In this document: piece after piece, positions 49,425 to 59,870 of the stretch
How the letters are laid out: the number at the start of each line of letters is the position of its first letter
Numbering within the stretch: the first letter of the stretch is position 1
Origin: Styela clava
Lineage: Eukaryota > Chordata > Ascidiacea > Stolidobranchia > Styelidae
Assembly (NCBI RefSeq): GCF_964204865.1
Contig: NC_135254.1
Location: 7,073,001-7,137,000, forward strand
Direction of reading: 5' to 3'
DNA length: 64,000 nucleotides
The notes under the pieces: model-generated
The model's database searches: none
Told to the model about the DNA's origin: nothing
The model's input: only the letters and a program-made list of their open reading frames with translations
Made by a program: the position numbers and the translations under genes

Positions 49425-49989
49425 CCCTAAAGACTCTTGGAAACTCAACATTTTCAGGTCTGGCGATCCCGCTGGTCGTTACAGTCTAACTTGGCAATCA
49501 GAAATTTCAGAATCCTCCCTTTCAAAATTCCTACCTACACCCTGCCTACCTTGATGACACTCAAAATATATTTTATGATTATCATTTATACTATTATCAA
49601 TATATTTATATATAATATGATCACCAGTATATATAACATCTCGTAGTGAAAAAAAATCGAAGAACTCAATATAAACCGAGATCTACTTCTGTACTACTAT
49701 GCCCTGATTGCAATCTAAACTAAACAATATCTTTGTACATAACAGCGGCTGCTTCCTTGAAGCCTACTTCAGAGCGAATTATACCTTGTATATTCATTTC
49801 AAGAAGTGTTCCATTACTTCTGTAATACCTCCAATTCATGACTATAAAAAACAACTTTTTACTTGTTAGTCTCGTTAAGAGTTAAAACATGAAAACGTAC
49901 TAAAACAAAGTGCAATACCACATCTTATTTTGTTATATTTCATTTTCGTTTTACCTACCTCAAAACTTTTTTTGATTGAAAGAGAATTT

Positions 49990-50226
49990 GGGGCTCCAGA
50001 AGTATGCGAACCAAGATGGCGGACATCGGAATGTAATATGTGTACTAGGTTAGGGTTAGGCCATAATTTTTAGGTATAAATACTACGGGAGGCTCTTGGC
50101 TAGTCTTCGAACTGATAATAGGACTAAAATAAGGAAAATTGGAAAGAAATTATGGCCTAACCCTAACCTGTTACCCATGTTACGTTCCGATGTCCGCCAT
50201 CTTGGTTCGCATACTTCGGGAGCACC
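49990..50226 (+). mobile_element. GGTGCTCC foldback family, full form
   Basis: GGGGCTCCAGAAGTATGCG to CGCATACTTCGGGAGCACC, with TTAGGG-type motifs in both arms. Perfect 8-bp TSD GAGAATTT at 49982-49989 and 50227-50234. Confidence 0.9.
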
Positions 50227-50234
50227 GAGAATTT

Positions 50235-50930
50235 TTGGGCTCTTATATTGTGTATGAGTGGGGTGTAAAAACTTATTGTTCGCTATTTGATGTTTGAATT
50301 TACAAAACCTGAACACAACTATCATTAATTCAATCTAGTATGCCCATTTAGGGCAATCATATCGAAATCTTGCTCATGAAAGAGGTTAATTTAACAGCAT
50401 AGAACAGTGCTAGCGCAAGTCAAAAATGAAAATCTTTCATCCCTATTAAATTTATTGTTGTCTAATCGTACCGACACCCTTATCAAATCACAATAAATTT
50501 TGAAAACTAAGATCAAAGCTTATTAATAGTGCTGTAATTGCGACCCTAACTTTAATGTGAATGCAATTTATTTCCCTCTTTTTTTCCAATCACATGCAAT
50601 AATTTTCATACAGTTGCCATAAAAATGGATTTTTCCGGCTAAAATCCCTGGAAGTTGCACTTTGGTGGTGGTTCTTCGGCAAAGTTTAATCCCAATAGTA
50701 TTATTGGTTAAGTTCTAATCAAAACACTCAATTTTATGATAATCACAATTCATTCGATTGTAAACCACATTAAAATGATTGTGATGATGGCAAACTGTCG
50801 GTAAACTTTGCAATTTTAATATCTGTGTATTCTCTATTTTATTGAATATTGCCTGTTATTGTATTTACCATATGCATTTATTAATAATAAGTATAATATA
50901 TATTTCATATCTGCTTCTTGATTTTACGGT
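50235..50930. other. no feature seen
   Basis: AT-rich; likewise 49433-49981 and 52601-53371. The 143-codon frame at 52169-52600 is discussed under rejected items. Confidence 0.45.
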
Positions 50931-51142
50931 ACTCCCGAAGTATGTGAACCAAGATGGCGGACACCGGAACGTAGTATGTGTACCAGGTTAGGGTTAGGCC
51001 ATAATTTTATTTCAATTTTCCTTGTTTTGGTTCTATTACGAGTTCGGGGATTAGCCAAGTGACTCCCGTAGTATTTGTACCTGAAATTATGGCCTAACCT
51101 GGTACACGTTCCGGTGTCCGCCATCTTGGTTCACATACTTCA
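50931..51142 (+). mobile_element. GGTGCTCC foldback family
   Basis: Left CGGTACTCCCGAAGTATGTG, right CCGCCATCTTGGTTCACATA; the final bases of the right end are lost and no TSD is clear. Confidence 0.75.
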
Positions 51143-51403
51143 ATCAGTATAGTGTAAAATGTTCTTATCAGTGTTATGAATTAATGATTTTATCTTTTAG
51201 GTACCGGAAAAATCTTTGTATATATTTGGGCTGATAAGATCGGATTTTTATTTTTATTGCGGGGAGATGGGAGAGAGAGATTTATTGGTTCGTCAACCGG
51301 AAAACAAGTATTGTAACAATAGAAAATATACTTGACTGAGGGAGCGATACGACCATACGGACGGTCATCAGTGTCAGCTCCCCCCATATTTATTTGCATG
51401 TGG

Positions 51404-51649
51404 CCGTGCGGTGTGGCACATTAAGCTAAGCGTTGGGAATACGTTTGCCACCGCAACCTTGATTACCCTGCATGGGTTCGTAGGTTAGAATTCAATGTGG
51501 GGATAATTATGTGCGACAGGATTGCTAGACTCCCCTCCGACACAGGGCTGTTCACGTAACCGCTGGTCGGTCACGGCTTTCTCCACCAGCAAGTTCATGC
51601 TTCCGAAAACTGGCTAACTAATCCCATAACCAACATGGACTGGTAACTA
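51404..51649 (+). mobile_element. tRNA-derived SINE, 3' truncated
   Basis: GTGCGGTGTGGCACATTAAG head, body to CATGGACTGGTAACT, where other sequence (AGGGCTGGGCATTTTT) takes over. Confidence 0.78.
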
Positions 51650-51732
51650 GGGCTGGGCATTTTTATAACGGAATTTTGCCTTCGAAACCAAACGCACGTT
51701 TGTCACAAGCAGTAAAACATGGCGGCATTATT

Positions 51733-51845
51733 GGTGCTCCCGAAGTATTCGTACCAAGATGGCGCACAACCTGAACTTAGTATGTGTACCAGGTTAGGGT
51801 TGTTCAGGTGGTGCGTCATCTTGGTACGAATACTTCCGGAGCGCC
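51733..51845 (+). mobile_element. GGTGCTCC foldback family, short form
   Basis: GGTGCTCCCGAAGTATTCG to CGAATACTTCCGGAGCGCC, mostly palindrome. Flanks GCATTATT and CCATTATT agree at 7 of 8. Confidence 0.82.
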
Positions 51846-53379
51846 CCATTATTACCCATCGAATTTAATGTATAATAGAACATAATTACCATGATTAAAT
51901 CCACAAAATGGAAGTACCGGAGGCTAATTCGAGAGCATGAAACGATAATGATAATTTCACGAAGGTTTCTGCTTAATGACAAAACATTGACCAAATGGCA
52001 CCAGAATAATACGAATACAGATTGTACAATTGAAATTTCACAAGCTTGTATATGAACCTCAACATTAAATTTTGAAATATTACTCATTTTTAGATTTTAA
52101 AAGCTTGTTCCAAATATTTGAATTTATCATTAAAGTGTTGATAAATTCAACTTACTGTCTGGATCTACTTGGATAATTATAGTGTTTATCGTATTTTACG
52201 CAATTTAATAAAAAAATATATGTTTGTGGCGTCAGGACACTTTTTTTACACAGCCCGTTATGGCGTCATAATTGCTTCTATAAGCCGAATTACGTCATTG
52301 TTGAAGATGGGGCTCACAAGCAGCATAGCATGGGCCCTCTCAGCGTCTAAATCCGACCCTACTCTCATCTCATATAATAATTGGGCTCATTTGTTACTTT
52401 ATCCGATGCCGCAGAGTCCTGTGATCCAGTGGGGTAATGATACCAGGGAGAGCCATAACCGAATAGTCGACTATTTCGAATACATTCTAAAAAAAAAAAA
52501 TTTTAAATCTGAATTCCGAATACATTATGAAATACTGGAACATACGAATTGGGGTTTCATGATGTTATTATTGATTAAAATTAGTTATTTTTTGTTCTAA
52601 GAAAATAGACTTAATAATGAACATTGCAGTATTTATATCTAGGAATTGTGTCCCATCTTGGCAAGCACAGAAAAAAGAACGACTAGGCGCTCAGTGAAAT
52701 GTTTTAAATTATACAGTAAAATCAACATTAACTATTTTTTTTGACACGGCTAATTTTCGTTATGAATTCTGACTGTATATCGTCAGCGTGACATCGTTGA
52801 GCTAAATTCTGCCACAATTATCCCTCCACACAGGTATTGACTGTTGTTCTACTACAGACGTTTTTACTTTGCTATACGTTAGTTTAGAAAAAGGCAACTG
52901 TTATAACGCGATCGTCGTCATAATCAAATGAGTGGACCCAATTTACAAATTTCCATCCGCCAATGACGGAGAATTAAGACTGAAAATCGTGTTTTATTTT
53001 TCAAGCCAGATCTGATTTAAATATTTCATGTCGGCAGTTATGCTTTTATTATTGGTTATAAATTAACACCGCCAACTTAATTAAAGTGAACGATATTGTC
53101 ATCAACGGCGCCAGTCTAACAATAAAATCCGCGATTGATACTAAATAATATTTAAGAGCTATTTCTTACGCGGTAACTTGCAAGAAATTCTCGTTATGTT
53201 CGGTCATTATCGAAACCAAGGATGAAATCGTTTAATTACGACAAAATTTCCTTTTAGATTTATTGCCGCGGTAACCCCAGACTATGTTGAAATATACGAT
53301 AATAATTGTAAAATATTTTCAATCAAAAACATCCTCGCCGTGTTATAAGCACTTAAAGTTGTGGCTGACCTAAATCATC

Positions 53380-53615
53380 GGTGCTCCCGAAGTATGCGAA
53401 CCAAGATGGCGGACATCGGAACGTAACATGGGTAACAGGTTAGGGTTAGGCCATAATTTTTTTCCCAATTTTCCTTATTTTAGTCCTATTATCAGTTGAA
53501 GACTAGCCAAGAGCCTCCCGTAGTATTTATACCTAAAATTATGGCCTAAGCCTAACCTAGTACACATATTACATTCCGATGTCCGCCATCTTGGTTCGCA
53601 TACTTCGGGAGCCCC
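53380..53615 (+). mobile_element. GGTGCTCC foldback family, full form
   Basis: GGTGCTCCCGAAGTATGCG to CGCATACTTCGGGAGCCCC. Flanks AAATCATC and AAATCATT agree at 7 of 8. Confidence 0.88.
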
Positions 53616-53837
53616 AAATCATTTCATCGCCACTTCGCAAAGGGTGTCTTCGATAAGATCTCCCTAATACCATATTTCTCTTTCCGCGGACCCGCATCTG
53701 AGTTAGCAATGTTTGTAAACAATTTTCCCCAGACCACGATGTGAAATACGTCTTTTGTGCATACGTCTCTTTTGTGCAGTTTTAATCACCCGGATGAGAT
53801 CAATAAAAAATATATATAGTAATATGATACCATTGAT

Positions 53838-54115
53838 ATTACCACTGATCTGGCTAAAAATAGGATGTTTTATTTGCAAACAAGAACCATGATGATTTTA
53901 CCATTGATCTGGCTAAAAATAGGATGTTTTGTTTGCAAACAATAACGTAGGGAACGTCATATTCAAAGGGTCTTGCTGTCATACACAGTCCTATATGATT
54001 ACATTTTTTATATTGACGACACACAAACAGTTTAGCAACAATTGCCAGTTTGTTTTTATGATCTGACTAAAAGTAAAATGTTTTGTTTGCGATCAAGAAC
54101 GTAGAAAGCGTCCTA
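53838..54115 (+). repeat. local direct repeats, 61-bp unit
   Basis: CCATTGATCTGGCTAAAAATAGGATGTTTT occurs twice 61 bp apart near 53839 and 53900, with looser copies near 54060 and 54215. Confidence 0.65.
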
Positions 54116-54574
54116 TTGAAAAAGTTTCACTGCAAGGCCCAGATCTAGGATTACAATTTCTTTACACCACACATAGCAATAAATATTGTTGATTTGTTTT
54201 TACGAACTGCATAAAAGTGAGATGTTTTGTTTGTGTTATTACAGTATTCGCTGCATACAATTTCTTCCGAATTTACTATTCACGCGTTGGTACATGTCTT
54301 ATTTTTTGTTGGGGCTGTCAGCTTTGGTGATTTTCTCCACCATTTGTCTGTTTCTACTTTTCTTTCTGATCGTGTATTTTCGGCGAGATAATACGAAAAC
54401 CCTTATCTTCAACTATCTATATTTAGAAGAGTAACACCCTCCACATTGGCCTTGGTCTTGAAAAAATCAATTTATCATTCTGACGTAACCGTTGACTTTT
54501 GCTAATTAGCCATTGTTATTAAAGTGGATGAGAAAACGGCATAAACAGAGATAAAATAACGATACGCAGATAAA

Positions 54575-54650
54575 ATGGTATTTGGCGTATCGCGCTAAGA
54601 GTTGAGAATACGCTCGCCACCGCGCACCTCTGATCACCCTGCGAGGAGTG
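54575..54650 (+). repeat. SINE head fragment
   Basis: CGCTAAGAGTTGAGAATACGCTCGCCACCGC matches the SINE head, then a GGCCC-rich stretch typical of a hAT end (AACTGCGTCCCGCAGGCC) follows to about 54720. Confidence 0.55.
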
Positions 54651-55092
54651 CAAACTGCGTCCCGCAGGCCAAATGCGGCCCACAAAAAATGTGCGGCCCG
54701 CGGTGAAGTGATAATTTTGAACGGTATGCCCACAAAACGAGTTTTGGGTTGAGTTAGTCTGGTAGGTGAGAACATTTCCAATCTATTTGTGTCGCAAAGC
54801 TTATACCAGTACCTGAGTCAAAACTAGATAGCAAAAACCTGTTGCAAAATACACAATGTTATAAAAACGGTTTTCTCATTGAATTCATAAAGTCGGTGTG
54901 ACAGTAAATTTAAATAGCAGTTTTTAACTCAACAATTCTGCAAGAACTAGGGTTACCATATTTTTGTGACCCCAAAACGGGATTGTCATTAAGAGTTCAT
55001 GCGCTGTCTGTCTAAATATCGGTTTCAGTTCGAAAAATAGAAAGGTATTTACGTTATCGTTGAGCACCCTTTGGGCGTACAGGGTTTACACG

Positions 55093-57795
55093 CATAGGCG
55101 TAGCCAGAGGGGCCATGGCCCCCCCCAAAATTTTCAAGAATTCCATTCCTAATTCACCAGTTTTGTGGCATCTTGTCTCGTCACGCTTGTTGATTGTCAT
55201 TGTTACGTCACAAAGACTTGACCGTTCGCTCTTATGAGCAGTATGGTTTCGCAAGCTTTCGGTCAGTTGCTCGGTCTTCATTTGTTCTCGCCGGATTTTT
55301 ATTCGAAACGCTTGGATTTTGATGACCAAATTACTTCGATGGCTAAATTTAAACAGGCGAAATTAGATAGTTTTTTCCAGCTAAATAAAGACTCGCTTTC
55401 CTCAAATACATCAATAAGCGCTTCTCAGGCTGTGGATGCACCGGTTACGTCTATCACTTCTATTCCCGAAGATGAACTAATAATCAACGAAGGGAAAACA
55501 AACGATCTTGGATTTATTCTTAAGAAACATACACAGCTTACCGATGCGGAGAGATACAGGCTTCTAACTTCGGATGGTCCGAAAAACGTGACGATTCTGG
55601 ATACTGTTAGACAAAGTCGTCGTTAATTTCTCAAAAAATGGATTGACGATAACAGATTTTGCAGTTGGTTAGTTTACACCCAACTCTCTGATGGGGGTGG
55701 TTTGTGTAAGATATGCATAGTCACGCAAGCACGTTTGAAGCATGGAACTCTCAGGGACACTGCCTTTGTTACAAGACCATGCATTGACTACAAAAAATTT
55801 ATTGAAAAGGCTGTAGCACATCGAGACACAAATTACCACCGAGAATCAAATATAGCTGCGAAAAATTTTGTCAAAAGCATGGAAACTGGTCAAAATGTGC
55901 GTGCAAACATGGAGGCCCAATATGCTACGCAAACAAAAGAAAACAGACGAATAATGACTTCCATTGTCAAGACTGTCATGTTCTGTGCTTCGGGTAACAT
56001 ATCCTTGCGCGGACATTCCGGGGATAGTGGAAATTTTGTGAACCTTCTTCTATTTCGTATCGACGCAGGGGATGAAGATTTGAAAAGGCATTTCGCTCGA
56101 ATGGCCGGAAACGCTAAGTATACAAGTCCGATGATACAAAATGAAATTCTCAAGGTAGCAAGCAACATGATAGTGCAAGATATCGTTATGGAGGCTAATA
56201 AATCGTTTGTGTCCGTAATAGCCGACGAATCATGTGATATTTCTGGGAAAGAACAACTAAGCATCGTTTTGAGGTATGTGAAAGGTGGTGAAGTGTGCGA
56301 GCGCTTCACAGGATTAGTGGAAATGGATTCTGTTTCTGCCGAATCAATTTCCTCAAATATTTTGACCCACCTCTCTGGTATAGGAGTGGATTTGCAAAAA
56401 CTTGTGGGGCAAGGCTATGATGGTGCAACGACAATGACAGGTCACGTCAGCGGTGTGCAAAAACGCATTCGTGATAAATACCCGCGCGCAATATTTGTGC
56501 ACTGCGCTTCTCATTGTTTGAATTTGGTCATAAATGACCAAAGTAAAGTTGCAATCATCAGAAGCACCTGTGATATCATTCGTGAGACTATTCGTTTTTT
56601 CAGGGAGAGCCCTAAAAGGCGCGCGGGTTTAGGAATTAACATCCCTTTGTTCTGCCCCACCAGATGGTCTGAGAAGTACAAGAGCATCCGAATCTTCAAA
56701 TGCAACTTCAAACGAGTACTTGAGGCTCTTGATTCTTTGGCGAGAGATGCTAACAGTGAGACGCGGGCGAAGGCTTTTTTTCTGAAATCTGCTCTAGAAA
56801 AGTCGTCGGTTATCTACGCCGTATGTTTGATTGGTCGATATTCGGCACTAATGGAGCCACTAGCGCGCACTTCAGGCGGTCGGAGTCAGTGTGCCGTCAG
56901 TAAAGAACCTCACATCCTCTCTTCAGAGCGTTATCGCTGAAGAACGCAATGACTCTGAAATCGCATTGAATATTTACAAAGAAGCTTGTGAAATAGCTGG
57001 CTTGAAAGAGTTGACAATACCCAGAGTAGTCGAAGTACAAGTGTATCGCGACAATGTCTGTGCTGATTCAGCATCCCAGTATCTTAAACGTTCTGTATAT
57101 CTCCCATACGTCGAAGGCTTGAGCTGCTCTATTCGGGAATGCTTCATTGACAACCCATCATTTTTTTCATTGCTATCAATTCTTCCACCGAACAAACCAG
57201 TTCACGTGGATGAGATAGAGCGTCTGTATTTATTGGATAACCTCCAGAATGAAGTGAGAATGTGGAGAACTTCTTTAAGTTCCGACGTTAACGACGAATG
57301 TTTGGAGGGGCTTCTTCTGAGCGCTCGAGATTATCCAAGCGTGTACACCGCAATACAGATCGTTATGACGCTACCAGCAACCACCGTTGAGGCTGAGCGG
57401 TCTTTCTCCTGCATGAAACGGGTAAAGACGTGGCTGCGCTCATCAATGACGTCCAATCGCCTTTCTGATTTGTGTGTGCTTCACTGTCACCGTGAAATGG
57501 TCACCGAGGAGAAAATTAATCGAGCATAGTTAGCGGGAAGCGAAGGATGGACTTTTAATCGGGGCGATGTATTTTACTTATTTAAATTGCGTTGTTAATA
57601 TTTGTTGTTTCATATAAAAAATTGGTTATTAATGGATTTTGTATTCACAAAAATCCAGCTGAGTAATTGAATCAGTTTGCTTGTTGACCAACTGTTGTTG
57701 TTTTGCGCTTGAAGAACGGGTGTTTTAAACCCAATATAAATTCTAAAATTTTCAAATTTGGCCCCCCCCAAAATTTTGGGCTGGCTACGCCACTG
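55093..57795 (+). mobile_element. hAT transposon, 2.7 kb, potentially recent
   Basis: Ends are CATAGGCGTAGCCAG on the left and, inverted, CAGTGGCGTAGCCAG on the right (13 of 15 match), each followed by a C-rich stretch and AAAATTTT. A perfect 8-bp TSD TTTACACG lies at 55085-55092 and 57796-57803. It encodes the transposase described separately. It sits inside an older element (54948-58522). Confidence 0.93.
55339..57529 (+). pseudogene. hAT transposase (ZMYM1-like, DUF4371 type), one stop and one frameshift
   Basis: Cut-and-paste transposase inside the 55093-57795 element. The likely start is ATG 55339 (MAKFKQAKLDSFF). A Cys-containing N-terminal region (FCSW..LCKICIV) is followed by an RNase H-fold core with IADESCDISGKEQLS, GQGYDGATTMTGHVSGVQ and HCASHCLNLVIND, then CPTRWSEK, and a C-terminal hAT dimerisation region (LPATTVEAERSFSCMKRVKTWLRSSM). 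Two lesions: TAA at 55624-55626 in an otherwise continuous frame, and a one-base frame change near 56870, after which the protein resumes as LQAVGVSVPSVKNLTSSLQ in the overlapping frame ending at 57529. The few lesions point to a rather young copy; sequencing error cannot be excluded. Confidence 0.88.
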
Positions 57796-58005
57796 TTTAC
57801 ACGTAACAATTGTAGCGATTATCCGCTAACAAAACAACGAAACAAACAAAACCACGCACCCACGAGACATGCTAATTGGTAATATTCGTGTATTATGCTG
57901 ACTGGCTGAACGCTAAAGCGGGACTTTTGGCTGACCGGTCGGGACGCCGGGACATGCCGTTGAAAAGTGGGACTGCCCCGCCTAAAACGGGACGTACGGT
58001 AAGCC

Positions 58006-58513
58006 CAGTGGCGTAGCATCCACCCCCGCAACCCCCGTGGTCACGGGAGGGCCCACAGCGCAAAGGGGCCCAAGCGATTAGAATTTAGAAATTTAAGCCG
58101 CAAAACCAAAAGCTGCATCGCAAATCCAGTAATGCACATCTTATAACGTTGATGTTAGTTCTGCTCAAATCGTTTTGTTACGTAACAATGCCAGGCAGTC
58201 GTCGATTTTCGGCGTCTTGTGGTTTGATCGCATCTGCAAAATTACGAAGGCTGTCAGAATGATGTCGAAAGCAAAACCTCTCAGTGGCGCACAGAAACGC
58301 AGAAAACGGGCAGAAGAGGAAGTACGTATGAAAAAAATAAAGTAACCAAGATAAACGGCAAATTTTAGATCACCATCGCCTTTTAATAGCGACATGTTAT
58401 GCTTTTTAACGAAATGGAAAAAGCGTTGTTTTAGCTTATGTCCGAGAGTTTTTAGGGTCATTTCCACGAAATATTTTTGTGGGGGGGCCCACGAGAGTCT
58501 TGCTACGCCACTG
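58006..58513 (+). mobile_element. non-autonomous hAT element sharing ends with the 55093 hAT
   Basis: Ends CAGTGGCGTAGC and its inverse GCTACGCCACTG match the right end of the 55093 hAT. Perfect 8-bp TSD GGTAAGCC at 57998-58005 and 58514-58521. Bases 58259-58345 encode a short peptide (MMSKAKPLSGAQKRRKRAEE..) resembling the N-terminus of ZMYM1-like hAT transposases, so it looks like an internally deleted relative. Inserted at the tip of the 54948-58522 element. Confidence 0.88.
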
Positions 58514-58879
58514 GGTAAGCCTACCCCTAACAATTCCTTAAAAACAATAACTAAAAGAAACATTTTTTGTTGTGCTTGCAACTACAGTAGAAACTCTACC
58601 TACGAAATTAATTCGTCCCGGAAGCCCTTTCGTAGGTAGCAAATTCCGTAAGTAGGGACGTATTGTTGTCAATAACCTAATCCGTTCTAAGCCACCACAA
58701 AACTCGGACATTATATCCGTATAAATTATAATATTGGTTAAAACCCGTAACAAATTCATGTTAAAATTAGATTTCGGAGTAATAAATAGAAAGGGTACAA
58801 ATGGAAAGAAGACAAAACAGAAAAATACCGAATAAAAACTACGAACGAAAACAAATAACTCGCTAACTAATCCTATAAC

Positions 58880-59653
58880 TAGGCTTACCATACGTCCCGC
58901 TTTTCAGCGTTTTGTCCCGCGGTCCTGATAAGTCAGCCAAAAGTCCCGCTTTTCCAGCTTGATACACAAACATGTTCTCGTTACTGTTGTTTCTGTGTAG
59001 CGCAGCGCTAGCCTGCTTACTGAAGGTTAATGCGTTCGTTTCCCGCTGATTCCCATTGATGGCAGACGTATCGCATGTAAAACCAATACTAATTAGTCTA
59101 AATTCGAATTATTTGTACCGATATCGTTAACGTCAAATCCTTCCTATTTTTCGAACTGAACCCGATATTAGGACAGAGAATATGCGCATGGCGCGGCGGT
59201 GTGGCTCAACGGGCTAAGCGTTAGGAATACGCTCGCCACCGCACCTCTAATTACTCTGCATGGGTTCGCAGGTTCGAATCCCATGCAGGGATGGTTATGT
59301 GCGAGAGAATTGCTGGACTCCTCGCCGTCGATGGGTGGTTCACGTAACCGCTGGTCAGTTACGGCTTCCTCCCCCACCAAGTCCATGCTTCCGAAAATAA
59401 ACAATATAACTAATCCCATACCCGACTTTGGAATGGTAACCGGACGAGAGGCCGTGGCTCGTTTATCCCCCGGGATAAATATGTAAATCCTATCCTATCC
59501 TAAATTTCGATAACAATATGGTCAATAAAGACAGCCGGGACAGCTTTAAATGTAGGAATGCAGGCCTATGTAGTAAAATCGGAAAATGTGAAGTACAAAA
59601 TCGTTGTCTTTTGGGCCGTCCCGATTTGAAGTCACAAAAATATGGTAACCCTA
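58880..59653 (+). mobile_element. GTCCCG-type hAT-like element, inside a SINE and hosting a SINE
   Basis: Starts TAGGCTTACCATACGTCCCG and ends ATATGGTAACCCTA, with a perfect 8-bp TSD CCTATAAC at 58872-58879 and 59654-59661. The flanks (CGCTAACTAATCCTATAAC and CAACATTGATTAGTAATCGG) read as one older SINE copy. The interior is interrupted by a tRNA-type SINE at about 59190-59507. Confidence 0.88.
59190..59507 (+). mobile_element. tRNA-derived SINE, nested in the 58880 element
   Basis: Pol III-type head: A-box-like TGGCTCAACGGGC and B box GGTTCGAATCC about 60 bp later. Body GGATGGTTATGTGCGAGAG..GGACGAGAGGCCGTGG; tail CCCCGGGATAAATATGTAAATCC then a short ATCCT repeat. Host sequence resumes with at most 1 bp of duplication. 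Confidence 0.85.
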
Positions 59654-59661
59654 CCTATAAC

Positions 59662-59765
59662 CAACATTGATTAGTAATCGGATGGGAGGCATGGTACACC
59701 ATATGATTAAACCGTTTTATCGGATTTGCTCTGCTCCGGGATCAATATGTAAATCTTATCCTGAA
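59662..59765 (+). mobile_element. right part of the SINE split by the 58880 element
   Basis: CAACATTGATTAGTAATCGGATGGGAGGC to GGGATCAATATGTAAATCTTATCC; the left part (GAAAACAAATAACTCGCTAAC) ends at 58879. It ends about 105 bp before the torsin start codon. Confidence 0.7.
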
Positions 59766-59870
59766 AAAATTGCGCGACAACGCCGATCTCAACTCTGGTC
59801 ACCTGATGGTCACGCGGGCATGTTTCACGAGCGGGGATTCCCCATAAATTCCTTGCATTTCGGCTGGACC

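Larger units (their letters stand above)
54948..58522 (-). mobile_element. GTCCCG-type hAT-like element, split by two later insertions
   Basis: Begins TAGGGTTACCATATTTTTGTG and resumes after the hAT as AACAATTG.., ending AAACGGGACGTACGGTAAGCCT. This is the reverse orientation of the copies at 17181, 38954 and 58880. It hosts the 55093-57795 hAT and the 58006-58513 element. I find no TSD for this copy. Confidence 0.75.

Noticed and set aside
52169-52600. 143-codon open frame on the plus strand
   Set aside because: No domain recognised, atypical composition, and a run of A within it. It lies next to a repeat-like sequence (GGGCTGGGCATTTTT), so it is probably chance or transposon debris.
54186-54434. 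82-codon hydrophobic frame resembling a membrane protein
   Set aside because: It overlaps local direct repeats, and hydrophobicity is expected from T-rich DNA.
59191-59290. Functional tRNA gene
   Set aside because: A and B box-like motifs are present, but the sequence recurs with a long common body and tail, so it is a SINE head.
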